Shown piece after piece: positions 35,490 through 44,280 of a stretch of DNA of 64,000 bases. Positions within the stretch are counted from its first letter, which is position 1, and every line of letters begins with the position of its first letter. The position numbers were made by a program, and so were the translations under genes. This stretch comes from Rhizobium tropici CIAT 899. GTDB lineage: Bacteria > Pseudomonadota > Alphaproteobacteria > Rhizobiales > Rhizobiaceae. The DNA lies in contig NC_020059.1 of NCBI RefSeq assembly GCF_000330885.1, positions 237,001 through 301,000 on the forward strand, in the 5' to 3' direction. Below the pieces are notes generated by a model that was not told where the DNA came from, made no database searches, and saw nothing but the letters and a program-made list of their open reading frames with translations.

Positions 35490-35610
35490 GGTTTCAGCCT
35501 TCCAGTAATTCCGCGATATAAGATGGTTCTTCCACGGAAATTGCCTCTGGTGCAAGAAAATAGGCCGCTTTGCGAGATTTCATCCCCAATCTGCGGCCAA
35601 AACCCTCATT

Positions 35611-36579
35611 TTACAACTTTGCGAGCAGCGACGCCCGTGTCGCCTCGTCCACGAACGCCGCCTCGATCGCCGTGCGCGTCATCGCATTGATCTCGTCGTC
35701 GCTGAAGCCGAAGGCTGACGACGCAAGCTCGTATTCTCGCTCGAGCGAGGTGTGGAAGAAGGGCGGATCGTCGGCGTTGATTGTGACCCTCACGCCGGCG
35801 TCGCGCAGCCTGCGCAGCGGATGCGACTCGAAATCCGGAAAAACCTTCAGCGCGATGTTGGAACCGGGGCAGACTTCCAGCACGGTGCCGAGATCGGCAA
35901 GGCGTCTGACGAGATCCATATCCTCAATGGCGCGCACGCCATGGCCGATACGCTGCGGGCGCACCAGATCCACCGCGTCGGCGACGCTAAATGCGCCGCA
36001 AACCTCGCCGGCATGGATTGTCATACCGAGGCCGGCTTCGCGGGCGATGTCGAAGGCACGGGCGTAATCGGCGACGCGGCCCATGCGCTCCTCGCCTGCC
36101 ATGTTGAATCCTTTTATCAGCGGATTGTCGCTCTTGGCGGCATACTCCGCCGCCTTCACCACGCGCTCCGGGCCGAAGTGCCGTTCGCCTGTCACGATCA
36201 GCCGAGCCTCGATGCCCGTTTTTGCCTTGGCTGCATGGATGCCGGTGGAAACACCCGCCATATAGGCGTCGGCGCCAAGGCCGATGCGGTCGCCATGGTC
36301 GGGCGAAACGATGAGCTCGCTATAGATCGTGCCGATGCCGGCAAGCTCTTCCAGATAGGTTTCCGTCAGCAGCGCATAGTCTTCCTCGGTGCGGTAGACC
36401 TCGGACACCTTGTCGTAGCAGACGAGGAATTCGGCAAAATCCTTCCAGAGGTAAATACCGTCCCTAAGGAAGGCGCTGGTGTCGACTCCATATTTCTCCG
36501 CTTGTGCGAGCGTCAATGCCGGTGGAGCCGCGCCCTCCAGATGGCAGTGCAGCTCCACCTTCTTCAAATGCGATGTCAA
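35611..36579 (-). CDS. add: Adenosine deaminase
   Basis: A TTG start at 36579, with GGAGGAG six bases upstream, gives 322 residues beginning [16 protein letters not shown]. Metal ligands and catalytic residues are visible: HCH in ELHCHLEGA, His and Glu in HAGEVCG, RIGHG, and the aspartate pair in INADDPPFF. It deaminates adenosine and deoxyadenosine to inosine forms that PNP can split. The start overlaps the deoB stop by four bases (TTGA), a variant of the ATGA coupling. The longer in-frame reading to 36741 lies inside deoB and is not real. Confidence 0.94.
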   Translation of the reverse strand: MTSHLKKVELHCHLEGAAPPALTLAQAEKYGVDTSAFLRDGIYLWKDFAEFLVCYDKVSEVYRTEEDYALLTETYLEELAGIGTIYSELIVSPDHGDRIGLGADAYMAGVSTGIHAAKAKTGIEARLIVTGERHFGPERVVKAAEYAAKSDNPLIKGFNMAGEERMGRVADYARAFDIAREAGLGMTIHAGEVCGAFSVADAVDLVRPQRIGHGVRAIEDMDLVRRLADLGTVLEVCPGSNIALKVFPDFESHPLRRLRDAGVRVTINADDPPFFHTSLEREYELASSAFGFSDDEINAMTRTAIEAAFVDEATRASLLAKL

Positions 36580-37796
36580 AGGAAGCTCCTCCCGTGCGGT
36601 CCTGCCGCAATTCCCAAATGTTTCGCAACCGTCTCGCCGATATCCGCATAGGTCTGACGGACGCCGATGGAACGGGAACGAATGCCCGGCCCGTAAGCCA
36701 TGACAGGCACGCGCTCGCGCGTATGATCGGTGCCGCGCCAAGTCGGGTCGCAGCCGTGATCGGCGGTCAGGATGACGAGATCGCCTGCCTTCAGCTTCTT
36801 ATGCACTTCGGGCAGGCGCGCGTCGAAGGCTTCGAGCGCCGCGGCATAACCCGGCACGTCGCGGCGATGGCCATAGACCATGTCGAAATCGACGAAATTG
36901 GTGAAGACGAGATCGCCATCCTCGGCTTCGCCCATGGCCTTCAGCGTCGCATCCATCAGCGCCATATTGCCATTGGCCTTGATGACCCTGGAGACGCCCT
37001 GATGGGCAAAGATATCGCCGATCTTGCCGACGGCATGCACCGTGCGTTCGGCCTTGACCAGACGGTCGAGCAGCGTCGGCTCGGGCGGCAGAACAGAAAA
37101 GTCGCGCCGGTTGCCGGTCCGCTCGAATGTCGCCACCGTCTCGCCGACAAAGGGGCGGGCTATGACGCGGCCGATATTGTAGGGATCGAGCAGCGTGCGT
37201 ACGATCTTGCAGAGGCCGATCAGCCGGTCGAGGCCGAAATGCTGTTCGTGCGCTGCAATCTGGAAGACGGAGTCGGACGAGGTATAGCAGATCGGCTTGC
37301 CGCTGCGGATGTGCTCTTCGCCGAGCTTTGCGATGATATCCGTGCCGGAGGCGTGGCAATTGCCGAGAATCCCTGGCAGATCGGCCGCCTCGCAGATGGC
37401 CTTCGCCAGCTCCGGCGGGAAGGCATCGCCCTCGGTCGGAAAGTACCCCCAGTCGAACATGACGGGCGTACCGGCGATCTCCCAATGGCCCGAAGGTGTG
37501 TCCTTGCCGCGGGAGACCTCATTGGCGCAGCCATAGAGGCCATACAGTTTTTCCGGCAGCGGCATGCCGGCGGGATAATTGCCCGTCGCCGCCTTGGCGA
37601 TCTCCAGCAGGCCGAGGCCCGACAGGATCGGCAATGTCAACGGGCCTTGGCGAAGGCCCGCCCGATCGGCCGCGCCGGCAGCGCAGAATTCCGCAATATG
37701 GCCAAGCGTGTCGGCGCCTTCATCTCCGTAGCTTGCCGCATCGGGGCCGCCACCCACGCCGAAAGAATCCAGAACGAAGAGAAAGGCGCGCGCCAT
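36576..37796 (-). CDS. deoB: Phosphopentomutase
   Basis: The 406-residue protein belongs to the alkaline phosphatase superfamily. It begins [20 protein letters not shown], with the first metal-binding Asp10, and carries [19 protein letters not shown] near residue 330, holding further metal ligands. It interconverts (deoxy)ribose-1- and 5-phosphates, linking the phosphorylases to deoC and the pentose pathway. It is translationally coupled to add. Its start is 131 bases from the end of the tadE-like gene, so it may have its own promoter in that gap. Confidence 0.96.
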   Translation of the reverse strand: MARAFLFVLDSFGVGGGPDAASYGDEGADTLGHIAEFCAAGAADRAGLRQGPLTLPILSGLGLLEIAKAATGNYPAGMPLPEKLYGLYGCANEVSRGKDTPSGHWEIAGTPVMFDWGYFPTEGDAFPPELAKAICEAADLPGILGNCHASGTDIIAKLGEEHIRSGKPICYTSSDSVFQIAAHEQHFGLDRLIGLCKIVRTLLDPYNIGRVIARPFVGETVATFERTGNRRDFSVLPPEPTLLDRLVKAERTVHAVGKIGDIFAHQGVSRVIKANGNMALMDATLKAMGEAEDGDLVFTNFVDFDMVYGHRRDVPGYAAALEAFDARLPEVHKKLKAGDLVILTADHGCDPTWRGTDHTRERVPVMAYGPGIRSRSIGVRQTYADIGETVAKHLGIAAGPHGRSFL

Positions 37797-37927
37797 AGAT
37801 CACCCGATAGAATACCGTCATCCCGGGGAGGTCTTCCGGGTCATTGGACGTCACCCATATAACGGAGGCATCGACTTGGCAATTTTCCGTTTGGAAGCCC
37901 CGCCAGGCGCCTCTCTGCGGCGCGTTC

Positions 37928-38518
37928 TCAGCAATCGCTGCAGCTGATCGAAGTTCCGACACGCTGGCGATAGTAATATTGCCGGCTGATGGTGATCTGG
38001 TTTGTGCCGCTCGGCAGGAAATTGGCACCAAAGCTGAGGAGCTGATAGGGGTGGGTAAGTTCGCTGCGGACGAGGAATGTGCTTGCCTGGTTCATGTTGG
38101 CCGGCAAAGTGACCGTCGAGCCAACCGTATATGCCCTGCTTCCGTCCTGCGCCCAGGACCACGCGACAGTCGCCTTGCCTGAAGCGTCGATGGCGATGCC
38201 GGTGATCTTCAGCGTCAGGCCGGTGGTGCCATAGGGTGCGAAGATGGCGCCGGCGACCGAGGGCATTGTCGCAAGCACGGACTTTGTGATCGACGATTGC
38301 TGCGAGACGATATCGGCTATCGAACCGGCCGAACGGCTGGCTCGTTTCGAGGCGCTGAGGCCGACGGTAAGCTCGAAGGCACCGAGATAGAGCATCAGCA
38401 ACACGGGAAAAAGAATGGCGAATTCGATCGCGCCGACGCCGCGCTCGTCGCGGGCGAATCGCCGCAATATGCCTGAGGGCACATTTTCTTTCGCGGTCAT
38501 GCTCGCGTGGCTGCTCAC
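37928..38518 (-). CDS. TadE/TadG-type pilus assembly protein
   Basis: This 196-residue protein has an N-terminal pseudopilin-like anchor, RDERGVGAIEFAILFPVLLM, near residues 24-43 and a polar extracytoplasmic domain ending with a CSDC pair. TadE-like proteins are minor pilins or assembly factors of the Tad pilus, processed by the CpaA prepilin peptidase. A GTG start at 38518 overlaps the upstream stop (GTGA); an ATG at 38500 is an alternative. It is the second of two such genes and lies opposite to the main cpa operon. deoB follows downstream. Confidence 0.88.
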   Translation of the reverse strand: MSSHASMTAKENVPSGILRRFARDERGVGAIEFAILFPVLLMLYLGAFELTVGLSASKRASRSAGSIADIVSQQSSITKSVLATMPSVAGAIFAPYGTTGLTLKITGIAIDASGKATVAWSWAQDGSRAYTVGSTVTLPANMNQASTFLVRSELTHPYQLLSFGANFLPSGTNQITISRQYYYRQRVGTSISCSDC

Positions 38519-39135
38519 GGATAATTCTCGTTCTGAAAGGCCGCCGTGGCGACGATGAGATAGACCGAGGCCGAACCGTCGGTCGGGTGCACGTTGGTCA
38601 GATAGGGGCGCAGCAGGTCCGTTATGATCCCCCAGCGATAGTAGGCGCGCACCATGTTCAGCGACTTGGCCCCGCCTGGTGTGAAGGCGAAACCTGTAGT
38701 GCTGAGATCGGAATAGGGATCGGTCGAGGATTTGCGCGGGATTGTTGTCGGCATGGATGCGAAGCTCGAATAGCTTTGCACATCGAGGTAGAGGTTTGTC
38801 GGCGTCTGTAGTTCGGAAGATGAGCAGGTAATGAGCACGGAAATCTGATTGCAGAATGCCTGTCGGAATTGCTGCGAGCTGGTGTTAGCAGCTGTAATCT
38901 GTCCGGTTCTGATCTGCCGTGACAGAGTATCGACGGCGTTCGAAACGACTTGTTCCGCAGTAAAGGCGACAAAGGTTTCGATAATGGCGAAGATGATCAG
39001 AAAATAGGGAATGGCAAGCAGAGCGAATTCGATCGCCGCCGTCCCATCGCGAGAGCGCACGAATTCGCGGAATCTGCCTCGCGCACGTTGCCGTGCAGGG
39101 CTCGTATTGGCGAGAGGCGCGTTGTTTGGCGTCAT
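38515..39135 (-). CDS. TadE-like minor pilin
   Basis: The 206-residue protein has a basic, cytoplasmic N-terminus, a prepilin-like motif SRDGTAAIEFALLAIPYFLI near residues 28-47 with the Glu expected five residues after cleavage, and a secreted domain with two cysteines (FCNQISVLITCSS). It matches the TadE family and is coupled to the following gene by a four-base overlap. Its companions are the pilin and Cpa machinery encoded across the divergent region. Which of the pair is TadE and which TadF or TadG cannot be told from sequence alone. Confidence 0.9.
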   Translation of the reverse strand: MTPNNAPLANTSPARQRARGRFREFVRSRDGTAAIEFALLAIPYFLIIFAIIETFVAFTAEQVVSNAVDTLSRQIRTGQITAANTSSQQFRQAFCNQISVLITCSSSELQTPTNLYLDVQSYSSFASMPTTIPRKSSTDPYSDLSTTGFAFTPGGAKSLNMVRAYYRWGIITDLLRPYLTNVHPTDGSASVYLIVATAAFQNENYP

Positions 39136-39288
39136 AGGTCATCCGCGATGTTTAAACGCGGAGGACACTAGAGTTGCTTTCTTGATAATCCGTTTCTCTT
39201 CTCTATTCATATTTAGAGGAAACTAGGATTATCGATCGCAATATAATTCTTTGAAAGTACTTTAGAATATTTGCGTTATCGAATGTTA

Positions 39289-39714
39289 TTATGGCCCTGC
39301 GGCCGCGGTCGGCGTCGCCGTATTGTTTTGTTGAGCGTGCTGTTCGCAATTCGGCGTGCATGACAGCACGGCTCGATCCGTCTGGCGGAAAACGCGGACC
39401 GTATTGCCTTCGTCGATCGATACCAGGATCTGCTCGTCCACGATCGCGTTGCCGTCGGTGTCGAGCAGGATGATGTTCGTCGTGCCGAAGCTGCGGCCGG
39501 TCAGGACGATGGTTTTCGGATCGGCGACGGTTGCATCGGCGACCTGCGAATTGCCGACGATAACCTTGCTGACAGGGCGGTCCAGCTTCAATACGCGCGC
39601 GTGATCCATATAGACGCGCAGCATGCTCTCTCCCGCGGCGTGGGAAAGCTGCGGCATCATGCCGGCCGCGGCAACAATGCATGCAAGGAATGCTGTTCTG
39701 CCGCCGATTGGCAT
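39289..39714 (-). CDS. Stand-alone secretin N-domain protein (CpaC N-terminal paralogue)
   Basis: The 141-residue protein has a signal peptide (cut near SHAAGES) and one domain, LKLDRPVSKVIVGNSQVADA through TTNIILLDTDGN, that parallels the N-terminal domain of the CpaC secretin encoded at 41942 (LVVDLPADAHDILVSDPKMADA, TNIFIFGADGK). The secretin barrel is absent. The C-terminus is a short Gln/Asn/Thr/Ala-rich tail after a CTPNC pair. It probably sits in the periplasm and may assist or cap the secretin. It is followed by the tadE genes after 153 bases and begins opposite pilA. Confidence 0.8.
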   Translation of the reverse strand: MPIGGRTAFLACIVAAAGMMPQLSHAAGESMLRVYMDHARVLKLDRPVSKVIVGNSQVADATVADPKTIVLTGRSFGTTNIILLDTDGNAIVDEQILVSIDEGNTVRVFRQTDRAVLSCTPNCEQHAQQNNTATPTAAAGP

Positions 39715-40117
39715 GGCTTGGCCTCTTGGAAAGCGATAGTGAAAAGAATTTCCGGATAGAATGGGAAAGAATGGTGAATGAACGATTAAGCTGACCCGGC
39801 GTCGTTCGATTATGGCTCGAATGTCTCATTCGACCGCCATGTCATCCCATCATTGCGAAAATCGTGTATTGTTTCAAGACAAATCGTATTTCTCGCTAAT
39901 ATTCATGCGTCTAATAATTTCAATTTGGCTGAAGAACTTCTTTAAAACGGAAAGAAGAACATAAAACGTGCATTAACTATTCTATTTTCGCTTTTGTATT
40001 TACTGTGTATTAACCTAATTCTTTAAAGCGATGGAAACGGCGCGCGGCTACTGTGCAGTTCATCCGATCAACGGCAACAGTTGGCGGACGTGCTGTCAAC
40101 AAAGTGGAGTTAAATTT
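39715..40117. promoter_or_regulatory. 403-bp AT-rich divergent promoter region of the Tad pilus locus
   Basis: No gene is visible between the secretin-N-domain gene and pilA. The stretch is markedly richer in A and T than its surroundings, with TTAAC-containing segments at 39971-40018. It must hold the pilA promoter and that of the minus-strand tad genes. I found no clean operator palindrome and no exact CtrA box (TTAA-N7-TTAA). Confidence 0.5.
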
Positions 40118-40309
40118 ATGTCCAAGCTTTTTTCGCGTTTCCTGAAGGATGAATCCGGCGCGACCGCAATTGAATATGGCCTGATCGCCGCCCTGATCTC
40201 GGTCGCCATCATCACCGGCGCGACGACCCTGGGTGGTACATTGAATAATACCTTCCGAAATATTGCGACGAAGATGACTGCCGCTGATACTCAATCCAAG
40301 GGGTACTAA
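40118..40309 (+). CDS. pilA: Flp/Fap-type major pilin
   Basis: The 63-residue prepilin has a basic leader MSKLFSRFLKDESG, and cleavage after Gly14 would expose ATAIEYGLIAALISVAII, the Flp pilin helix with Glu at +5 and Tyr at +6. The short tail ends DTQSKGY. GGAG lies eight bases before the ATG; the upstream frame to 40031 is rejected. CpaA should process it and CpaF, TadB and TadC should assemble it into the thin Tad pilus used for surface attachment. Strong hairpins follow, so it can be made far in excess of the machinery. Confidence 0.97.
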   Translation: MSKLFSRFLKDESGATAIEYGLIAALISVAIITGATTLGGTLNNTFRNIATKMTAADTQSKGY

Positions 40310-40328
40310 GGCGCAATAATAGCGCCTT
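40308..40328 (+). terminator. Hairpin directly after pilA
   Basis: AAGGCGC (40308-40314) pairs with GCGCCTT (40322-40328) around a seven-base AT loop, starting on the pilA stop codon. No T run follows. It may stabilise the pilin mRNA 3' end rather than end transcription, with the better terminator at 40367. Confidence 0.5.
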
Positions 40329-40366
40329 GAAACCAACCCTGTTTCTGCAAGGTTTGGTGCTGCTAA

Positions 40367-40405
40367 CGAAAACCGTTCTCTCTGCGAGCGGTTTTCGATT
40401 TTTTT
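40367..40405 (+). terminator. Rho-independent terminator after pilA
   Basis: CGAAAACCG (40367-40375) pairs with CGGTTTTCG (40389-40397), followed by A and seven T. It separates the pilin gene from cpaA and should lower expression of the assembly genes relative to pilin. Confidence 0.85.
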
Positions 40406-40435
40406 ATCTTGGTCGCAAAAGGCGGTTTATCTTCA

Positions 40436-40939
40436 ATGCTTGAAACGGCAACATTGCTGATTTTCCCGCTCTGCATGTCAATCGCGGCGATCTCGGATCT
40501 GATGACCATGAGGATCCCGAATCGCGTGTCGTTGGCGCTTGCGGCCTCGTTCCTTGTGCTGGCACCGATCTCGGGCCTTTCGGCTGCAGAAATCGGTATG
40601 CATCTTGCCGGAGCGGGTGCTGTGTTCTTTGCCTGCTTCACGTTGTTTGCACTGAACATCATGGGCGGCGGCGATGCGAAGCTCCTGGCTGCTGCTGCAC
40701 TTTGGTTTGGGTTCGATTCTTCTCTCATCGAGTTCTTGGTTTATGTCGCGTTCATCGGTGGCGCAGTTACTGTTTTGGTCATCATGCTGAGATCGCAGGC
40801 CGCTACCATCGTGGCTTTGGGCTTGCCATTGCCGCACTCATTGACGGTTGCTAAAAAAATCCCTTACGGCATTGCCATCGCGATTGGCGGGATGCTCGCC
40901 TTCCCCTCCTCGGCGGTTCTTCTGGCTGCAGCGGCCTAA
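40436..40939 (+). CDS. cpaA: Prepilin peptidase CpaA/TadV
   Basis: This 167-residue membrane protein of family A24 cleaves the leader of PilA and the TadE-like pseudopilins. The two active-site aspartates are Asp21 in AISDLMTMRIPN and Asp80 in the GGGDAKL motif. About five or six helices are visible, and the N-methylation domain of classical PilD is absent, as expected for TadV. The start at 40436 is chosen over a TTG at 40409. The T-rich terminator of pilA ends 30 bases upstream. Confidence 0.93.
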   Translation: MLETATLLIFPLCMSIAAISDLMTMRIPNRVSLALAASFLVLAPISGLSAAEIGMHLAGAGAVFFACFTLFALNIMGGGDAKLLAAAALWFGFDSSLIEFLVYVAFIGGAVTVLVIMLRSQAATIVALGLPLPHSLTVAKKIPYGIAIAIGGMLAFPSSAVLLAAAA

Positions 40940-41111
40940 AAGTACTCCGAACCTTAACGCAGGAGTATAGGAGGTCTTTTTGAAAGGGAGCTCTAATATA
41001 TGTCAAGTAATCATGGTTAAGTAACAATAAATGTAACCACCCATTAACCATAATTACACCAATTGCCGGTCATTCTGCAGGGCGAAGAATCCTGTTCCTC
41101 AAGGAATGACC

Positions 41112-41927
41112 ATGAAACCCGCTCGCATAATGATCCTCGCAGTGGCAGCCGTCGCGGCCGGTATGGCCGGTCTGCTCGCGATGCGCCTGGCGGGTTCGCG
41201 CGATATCGTTCCCCAGCAGATCGCGGCGGTCGTGGAGAAGGAGGCGACGGTCAACGTCCTCGTTGCCGGTGCCAATCTGCCTGTCGGCACACGCCTGAAC
41301 GAACAGTCGATCCATTGGATGCCTTGGCCCGAAAGCGGTCTCGTCAAAGGCCTCGTCACCGAACGCGAACGGCCCGACGCTCTGAAAGATCTGACCGGCG
41401 CTGTTGTTCGTCTGCCGATCTTCGAGGGCGAGCCCATCCGCGAGGAGAAGATTGCCGATTCCAACAGCCGTATCCTTTCGTCCTTGCTGCCGGCGGGCAA
41501 GCGGGCCGTCGCCACGGAGATTTCCGTCGCCACCGGCGCGGGCGGCTTCATTCTTCCGAATGATCGTGTCGACGTCATCATGGTGCGTAAGGGCTCCCAA
41601 CAGCAGCTCGTCACGGAAACCGTGCTCAGCAACGTGCGCGTTCTGGCAGTCGATCAGCAGATCGAGGAAAAGCAGGATGGAAGCAAGGCCGTCGTCGGTG
41701 CAACCGCGACGCTGGAGCTGACGCCGGATCAAACCAAGGTCCTAGCGGTCGCCCACCAGATGGCCGATCGTCTGACGCTGGCATTGCGCTCCGTTGCGGA
41801 CGCGCAGCAGTCCGATACGACGGCCGCCGATTATCTTCTGGCCGGCGACAATGGCGGCAGCATGATCCAGGTCATCAAATCCGGAGCAATCGTGACCGAC
41901 GGCCCGACCGGGCCGAAGCCGCAGTGA
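41112..41927 (+). CDS. cpaB: Tad pilus assembly protein CpaB/RcpC
   Basis: The ATG at 41112 has AAGGA six bases upstream and gives 271 residues; the ATG six bases earlier overlaps that site. One N-terminal membrane helix (ILAVAAVAAGMAGLLAM) is followed by a SAF-type domain (VNVLVAGANLPVGTRL) and a second conserved block LPAGKRAVATEISVATG, GFILPNDRVDVI. RcpC/CpaB proteins sit in the periplasm beside the secretin. A 172-base AT-rich gap separates it from cpaA, so a second promoter is likely there. cpaC follows at once. Confidence 0.95.
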   Translation: MKPARIMILAVAAVAAGMAGLLAMRLAGSRDIVPQQIAAVVEKEATVNVLVAGANLPVGTRLNEQSIHWMPWPESGLVKGLVTERERPDALKDLTGAVVRLPIFEGEPIREEKIADSNSRILSSLLPAGKRAVATEISVATGAGGFILPNDRVDVIMVRKGSQQQLVTETVLSNVRVLAVDQQIEEKQDGSKAVVGATATLELTPDQTKVLAVAHQMADRLTLALRSVADAQQSDTTAADYLLAGDNGGSMIQVIKSGAIVTDGPTGPKPQ

Positions 41928-41941
41928 GAAGGGGCGAGACC

Positions 41942-43441
41942 ATGTTCAAGACAAGCAAGAAAGCCAGCCTGCCTCTCGCCTTCGGCCTCTCCTTCTCCGT
42001 TGCTTTTGCCGGGCTGCCTTTGGGTCCGGCCTTTCTGCGCATGCCTGCGGTCTTCGCAGGCGGCTCGGACAGCATCGTGACGATAGCCGGCCTCGGCACG
42101 AAGCGCACATTGAAGCTGGGCCTCAACAAGGCGCTTGTCGTCGATCTGCCGGCCGATGCCCACGATATCCTTGTCTCCGATCCCAAGATGGCCGATGCGG
42201 TGACGCGAACATCGCGTCGCATCTATCTTTTCGGCAAGACGGTCGGCCAGACCAACATCTTCATCTTCGGTGCCGACGGCAAGGAGATCGTCAGCCTCGA
42301 TCTGCAGATCGAGCGCGACATTGCCGGACTTCAGGCCAACCTCAAGCGCTTCATTCCCGACTCCGACATCAACGTCGAGATCGTTTCCGACAACATCGTC
42401 ATGACCGGTACGGTGCGCACGCCCCAGGATGCGACACGTGCCGAACAGCTTGCGCAGGCCTTCCTCAAAGGCGGCGAGGCGACGACCCGAAACCAGACTG
42501 CCTCGGGCAGCGGCGACAACAATGCGGTCGCCATTTTTGCGGAAACACGGCAGACCTCGCAGATCGTCAACATGCTGCAGATCGAAGGCGAGGATCAGGT
42601 GACGCTCAAGGTGACCGTCGCCGAAATCAAGCGCAGCGTGCTGAAGCAGATCGGCTTCGACAATCTCGTCAGGAATTCTTCCGGCTTGACGGTTGCCCAG
42701 CTCGGCAGTCCTAGCGCGGATGGAACTGCGGCGGCCGGCGGCGGCGGCCTGGCCAGCTTGTTCAAGACCGCCATCGGCAAATACGATATCAGCACCTATC
42801 TCAATGCTCTCGAGCAGGCTGGGGCCGTCCGTACGCTGGCCGAGCCGACATTGACGGCGATCTCCGGCCAGGCGGCGACCTTCAATTCGGGCGGTCAGAC
42901 CCTGTACGCCGTCACGAACAAGGACGGGACCGTCACGGTCACGCCCTTCACCTACGGTATCAGTTTGGCCTTCACGCCTGTCGTGCTGTCTGCCGGACGA
43001 ATCGCGCTGCATGTGCAGACCCAGGTCTCCAATCCGGTTGGCACAGCCAACGCAGGCACGGCAACCTACAACCAGCGCGCCGCCGATACTTCGGTAGAGT
43101 TGCCGTCGGGCGGCTCGATCGCTTTGGCCGGTCTCCTGAGCGATACCATTCAGCAGACCACCAACGGCACGCCGGGCGCCTCGAAGATTCCGATTCTCGG
43201 CGCTCTGTTCCGTCAAAAGAGCTTTCAGCGCGATGAAACCGAGCTGGTCATCATCGCGACGCCTTATCTGGTGCGGCCGGTCGCCCGTAGCCAGCTTGCC
43301 CGCCCCGACGATAACTTCTCGCCGAGCAACGATATCAGCGGCGTCTTCATGAATCGTGTCAACAAGATCTACGGCCGCAAGGACGGGCCGCCGGTCGCCG
43401 ATGCCGATTTCCACGGCACTGTCGGCTTCATCTACAAGTGA
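41942..43441 (+). CDS. cpaC: Tad pilus outer-membrane secretin CpaC/RcpA
   Basis: The ATG at 41942 gives 499 residues. A signal peptide (to about VFAGG) leads to a pilus-specific N-domain (residues about 50-130), a BON-like repeat (INVEIVSDNIVMTGTV) and the secretin domain from about residue 210, ending in the conserved VELPSGGSIALAGLLSD, KIPILGALFR and ELVIIATPYLVRP. It forms the outer-membrane ring through which the pilus leaves. Its N-domain has a stand-alone paralogue at 39289-39714. The gene begins 14 bases after cpaB. Confidence 0.96.
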   Translation: MFKTSKKASLPLAFGLSFSVAFAGLPLGPAFLRMPAVFAGGSDSIVTIAGLGTKRTLKLGLNKALVVDLPADAHDILVSDPKMADAVTRTSRRIYLFGKTVGQTNIFIFGADGKEIVSLDLQIERDIAGLQANLKRFIPDSDINVEIVSDNIVMTGTVRTPQDATRAEQLAQAFLKGGEATTRNQTASGSGDNNAVAIFAETRQTSQIVNMLQIEGEDQVTLKVTVAEIKRSVLKQIGFDNLVRNSSGLTVAQLGSPSADGTAAAGGGGLASLFKTAIGKYDISTYLNALEQAGAVRTLAEPTLTAISGQAATFNSGGQTLYAVTNKDGTVTVTPFTYGISLAFTPVVLSAGRIALHVQTQVSNPVGTANAGTATYNQRAADTSVELPSGGSIALAGLLSDTIQQTTNGTPGASKIPILGALFRQKSFQRDETELVIIATPYLVRPVARSQLARPDDNFSPSNDISGVFMNRVNKIYGRKDGPPVADADFHGTVGFIYK

Positions 43442-43454
43442 GGAGAGACCGATC

Positions 43455-44243
43455 ATGACGCGCGCCTTTTCAACCGGATCAACGAAAGATCCCAAAATGG
43501 CCAGCCTGGAGCACAAAGCGCCTCGCACCGGCCGGTCCCGTTCCCTCGGGCTGGCTCTGATGGTGCCGGCCCTGATCGTGACGGCTGCAACTATCAGCAG
43601 CTGCGCCGATTCACGTGATCGCATGACCACCAGCGCGATCAATGACGATTATCGGCAACGTCATCCGATCGTGTTGACGGAGAAAGAACACAATCTCGAT
43701 ATCCCGGTTGCCGCCAGCGACCGTCGCCTGACGACGGGAATGCGCGATACCATCCGCGGGTTTATCCAGGATTACCGCACTCGTGCGAGCGGTACGGTCG
43801 AAATCCTTGCCCCCAGGGGATCGATGAATTCTTTGGCGGCATCTGCGTTGCGTCAGCAGATCCGCAGGGAGCTGGTTGCGAACGGCATTCCGTCGGCCCG
43901 CATCGTCGATAGCTACTATGGCGCTGGCGACCCTGGCGATGCGGCTCCGATTCGTCTGCGCTTCACAGCGACGACGGCGCTCACCAACACATGCGGTCAA
44001 TGGCCGGACGATCTTTCGGACAACGCTTTCGACAACCAGAACTACTACAATTTCGGCTGCGCGACACAGCATAATCTGGCGGCGCAAGTCGCCAATCCGA
44101 CGGATCTGATCTCGCCGCGCGCCGTGTCGCCGATCGATACCGATCAGCGCAGCAAGGTGATCGACAATTATCGCAATGGCTCGGTCCCGACGAGTACCGC
44201 CACGGTTGGCGGCTTCAGTGGTTCCGGCGGCTCGGGCCAATGA
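43455..44243 (+). CDS. cpaD: Tad pilus lipoprotein CpaD
   Basis: The 262-residue protein starts at the ATG at 43455 behind AGGAG. After an unusually long polar N-terminus, a hydrophobic helix ends in a lipobox ATISSC with Cys50 the probable lipid anchor. The CpaD domain follows: RHPIVLTEKEHNLDIPV, then GPxG-like repair of the OmpA-type groove region, and WPDDLSDNAFDNQNYYNFGCATQHNLAAQV near residue 210, the most typical block. It is thought to help the CpaC secretin insert. It lies between cpaC and cpaE in the usual order. Confidence 0.93.
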   Translation: MTRAFSTGSTKDPKMASLEHKAPRTGRSRSLGLALMVPALIVTAATISSCADSRDRMTTSAINDDYRQRHPIVLTEKEHNLDIPVAASDRRLTTGMRDTIRGFIQDYRTRASGTVEILAPRGSMNSLAASALRQQIRRELVANGIPSARIVDSYYGAGDPGDAAPIRLRFTATTALTNTCGQWPDDLSDNAFDNQNYYNFGCATQHNLAAQVANPTDLISPRAVSPIDTDQRSKVIDNYRNGSVPTSTATVGGFSGSGGSGQ

Positions 44244-44280
44244 ACATGAGAGTTACGCGCCGGCGGAACAGGATGAAATC

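Noticed and set aside
40980..41024. 14-codon leader ORF (TTG start after AGGAGG) between cpaA and cpaB
   Set aside because: The ribosome site is good, but the peptide is too short to judge and no attenuator hairpin follows; it may be chance.
39960..41060. CtrA-type boxes (TTAA-N7-TTAA) near pilA and cpaB
   Set aside because: Several TTAA words occur (for example near 41009-41053), but none forms an exact pair at seven bases in this AT-rich DNA.
41831..43642. 603-residue minus-strand frame opposite cpaC
   Set aside because: The secretin on the plus strand is unmistakable; the antisense product has no recognisable motif.
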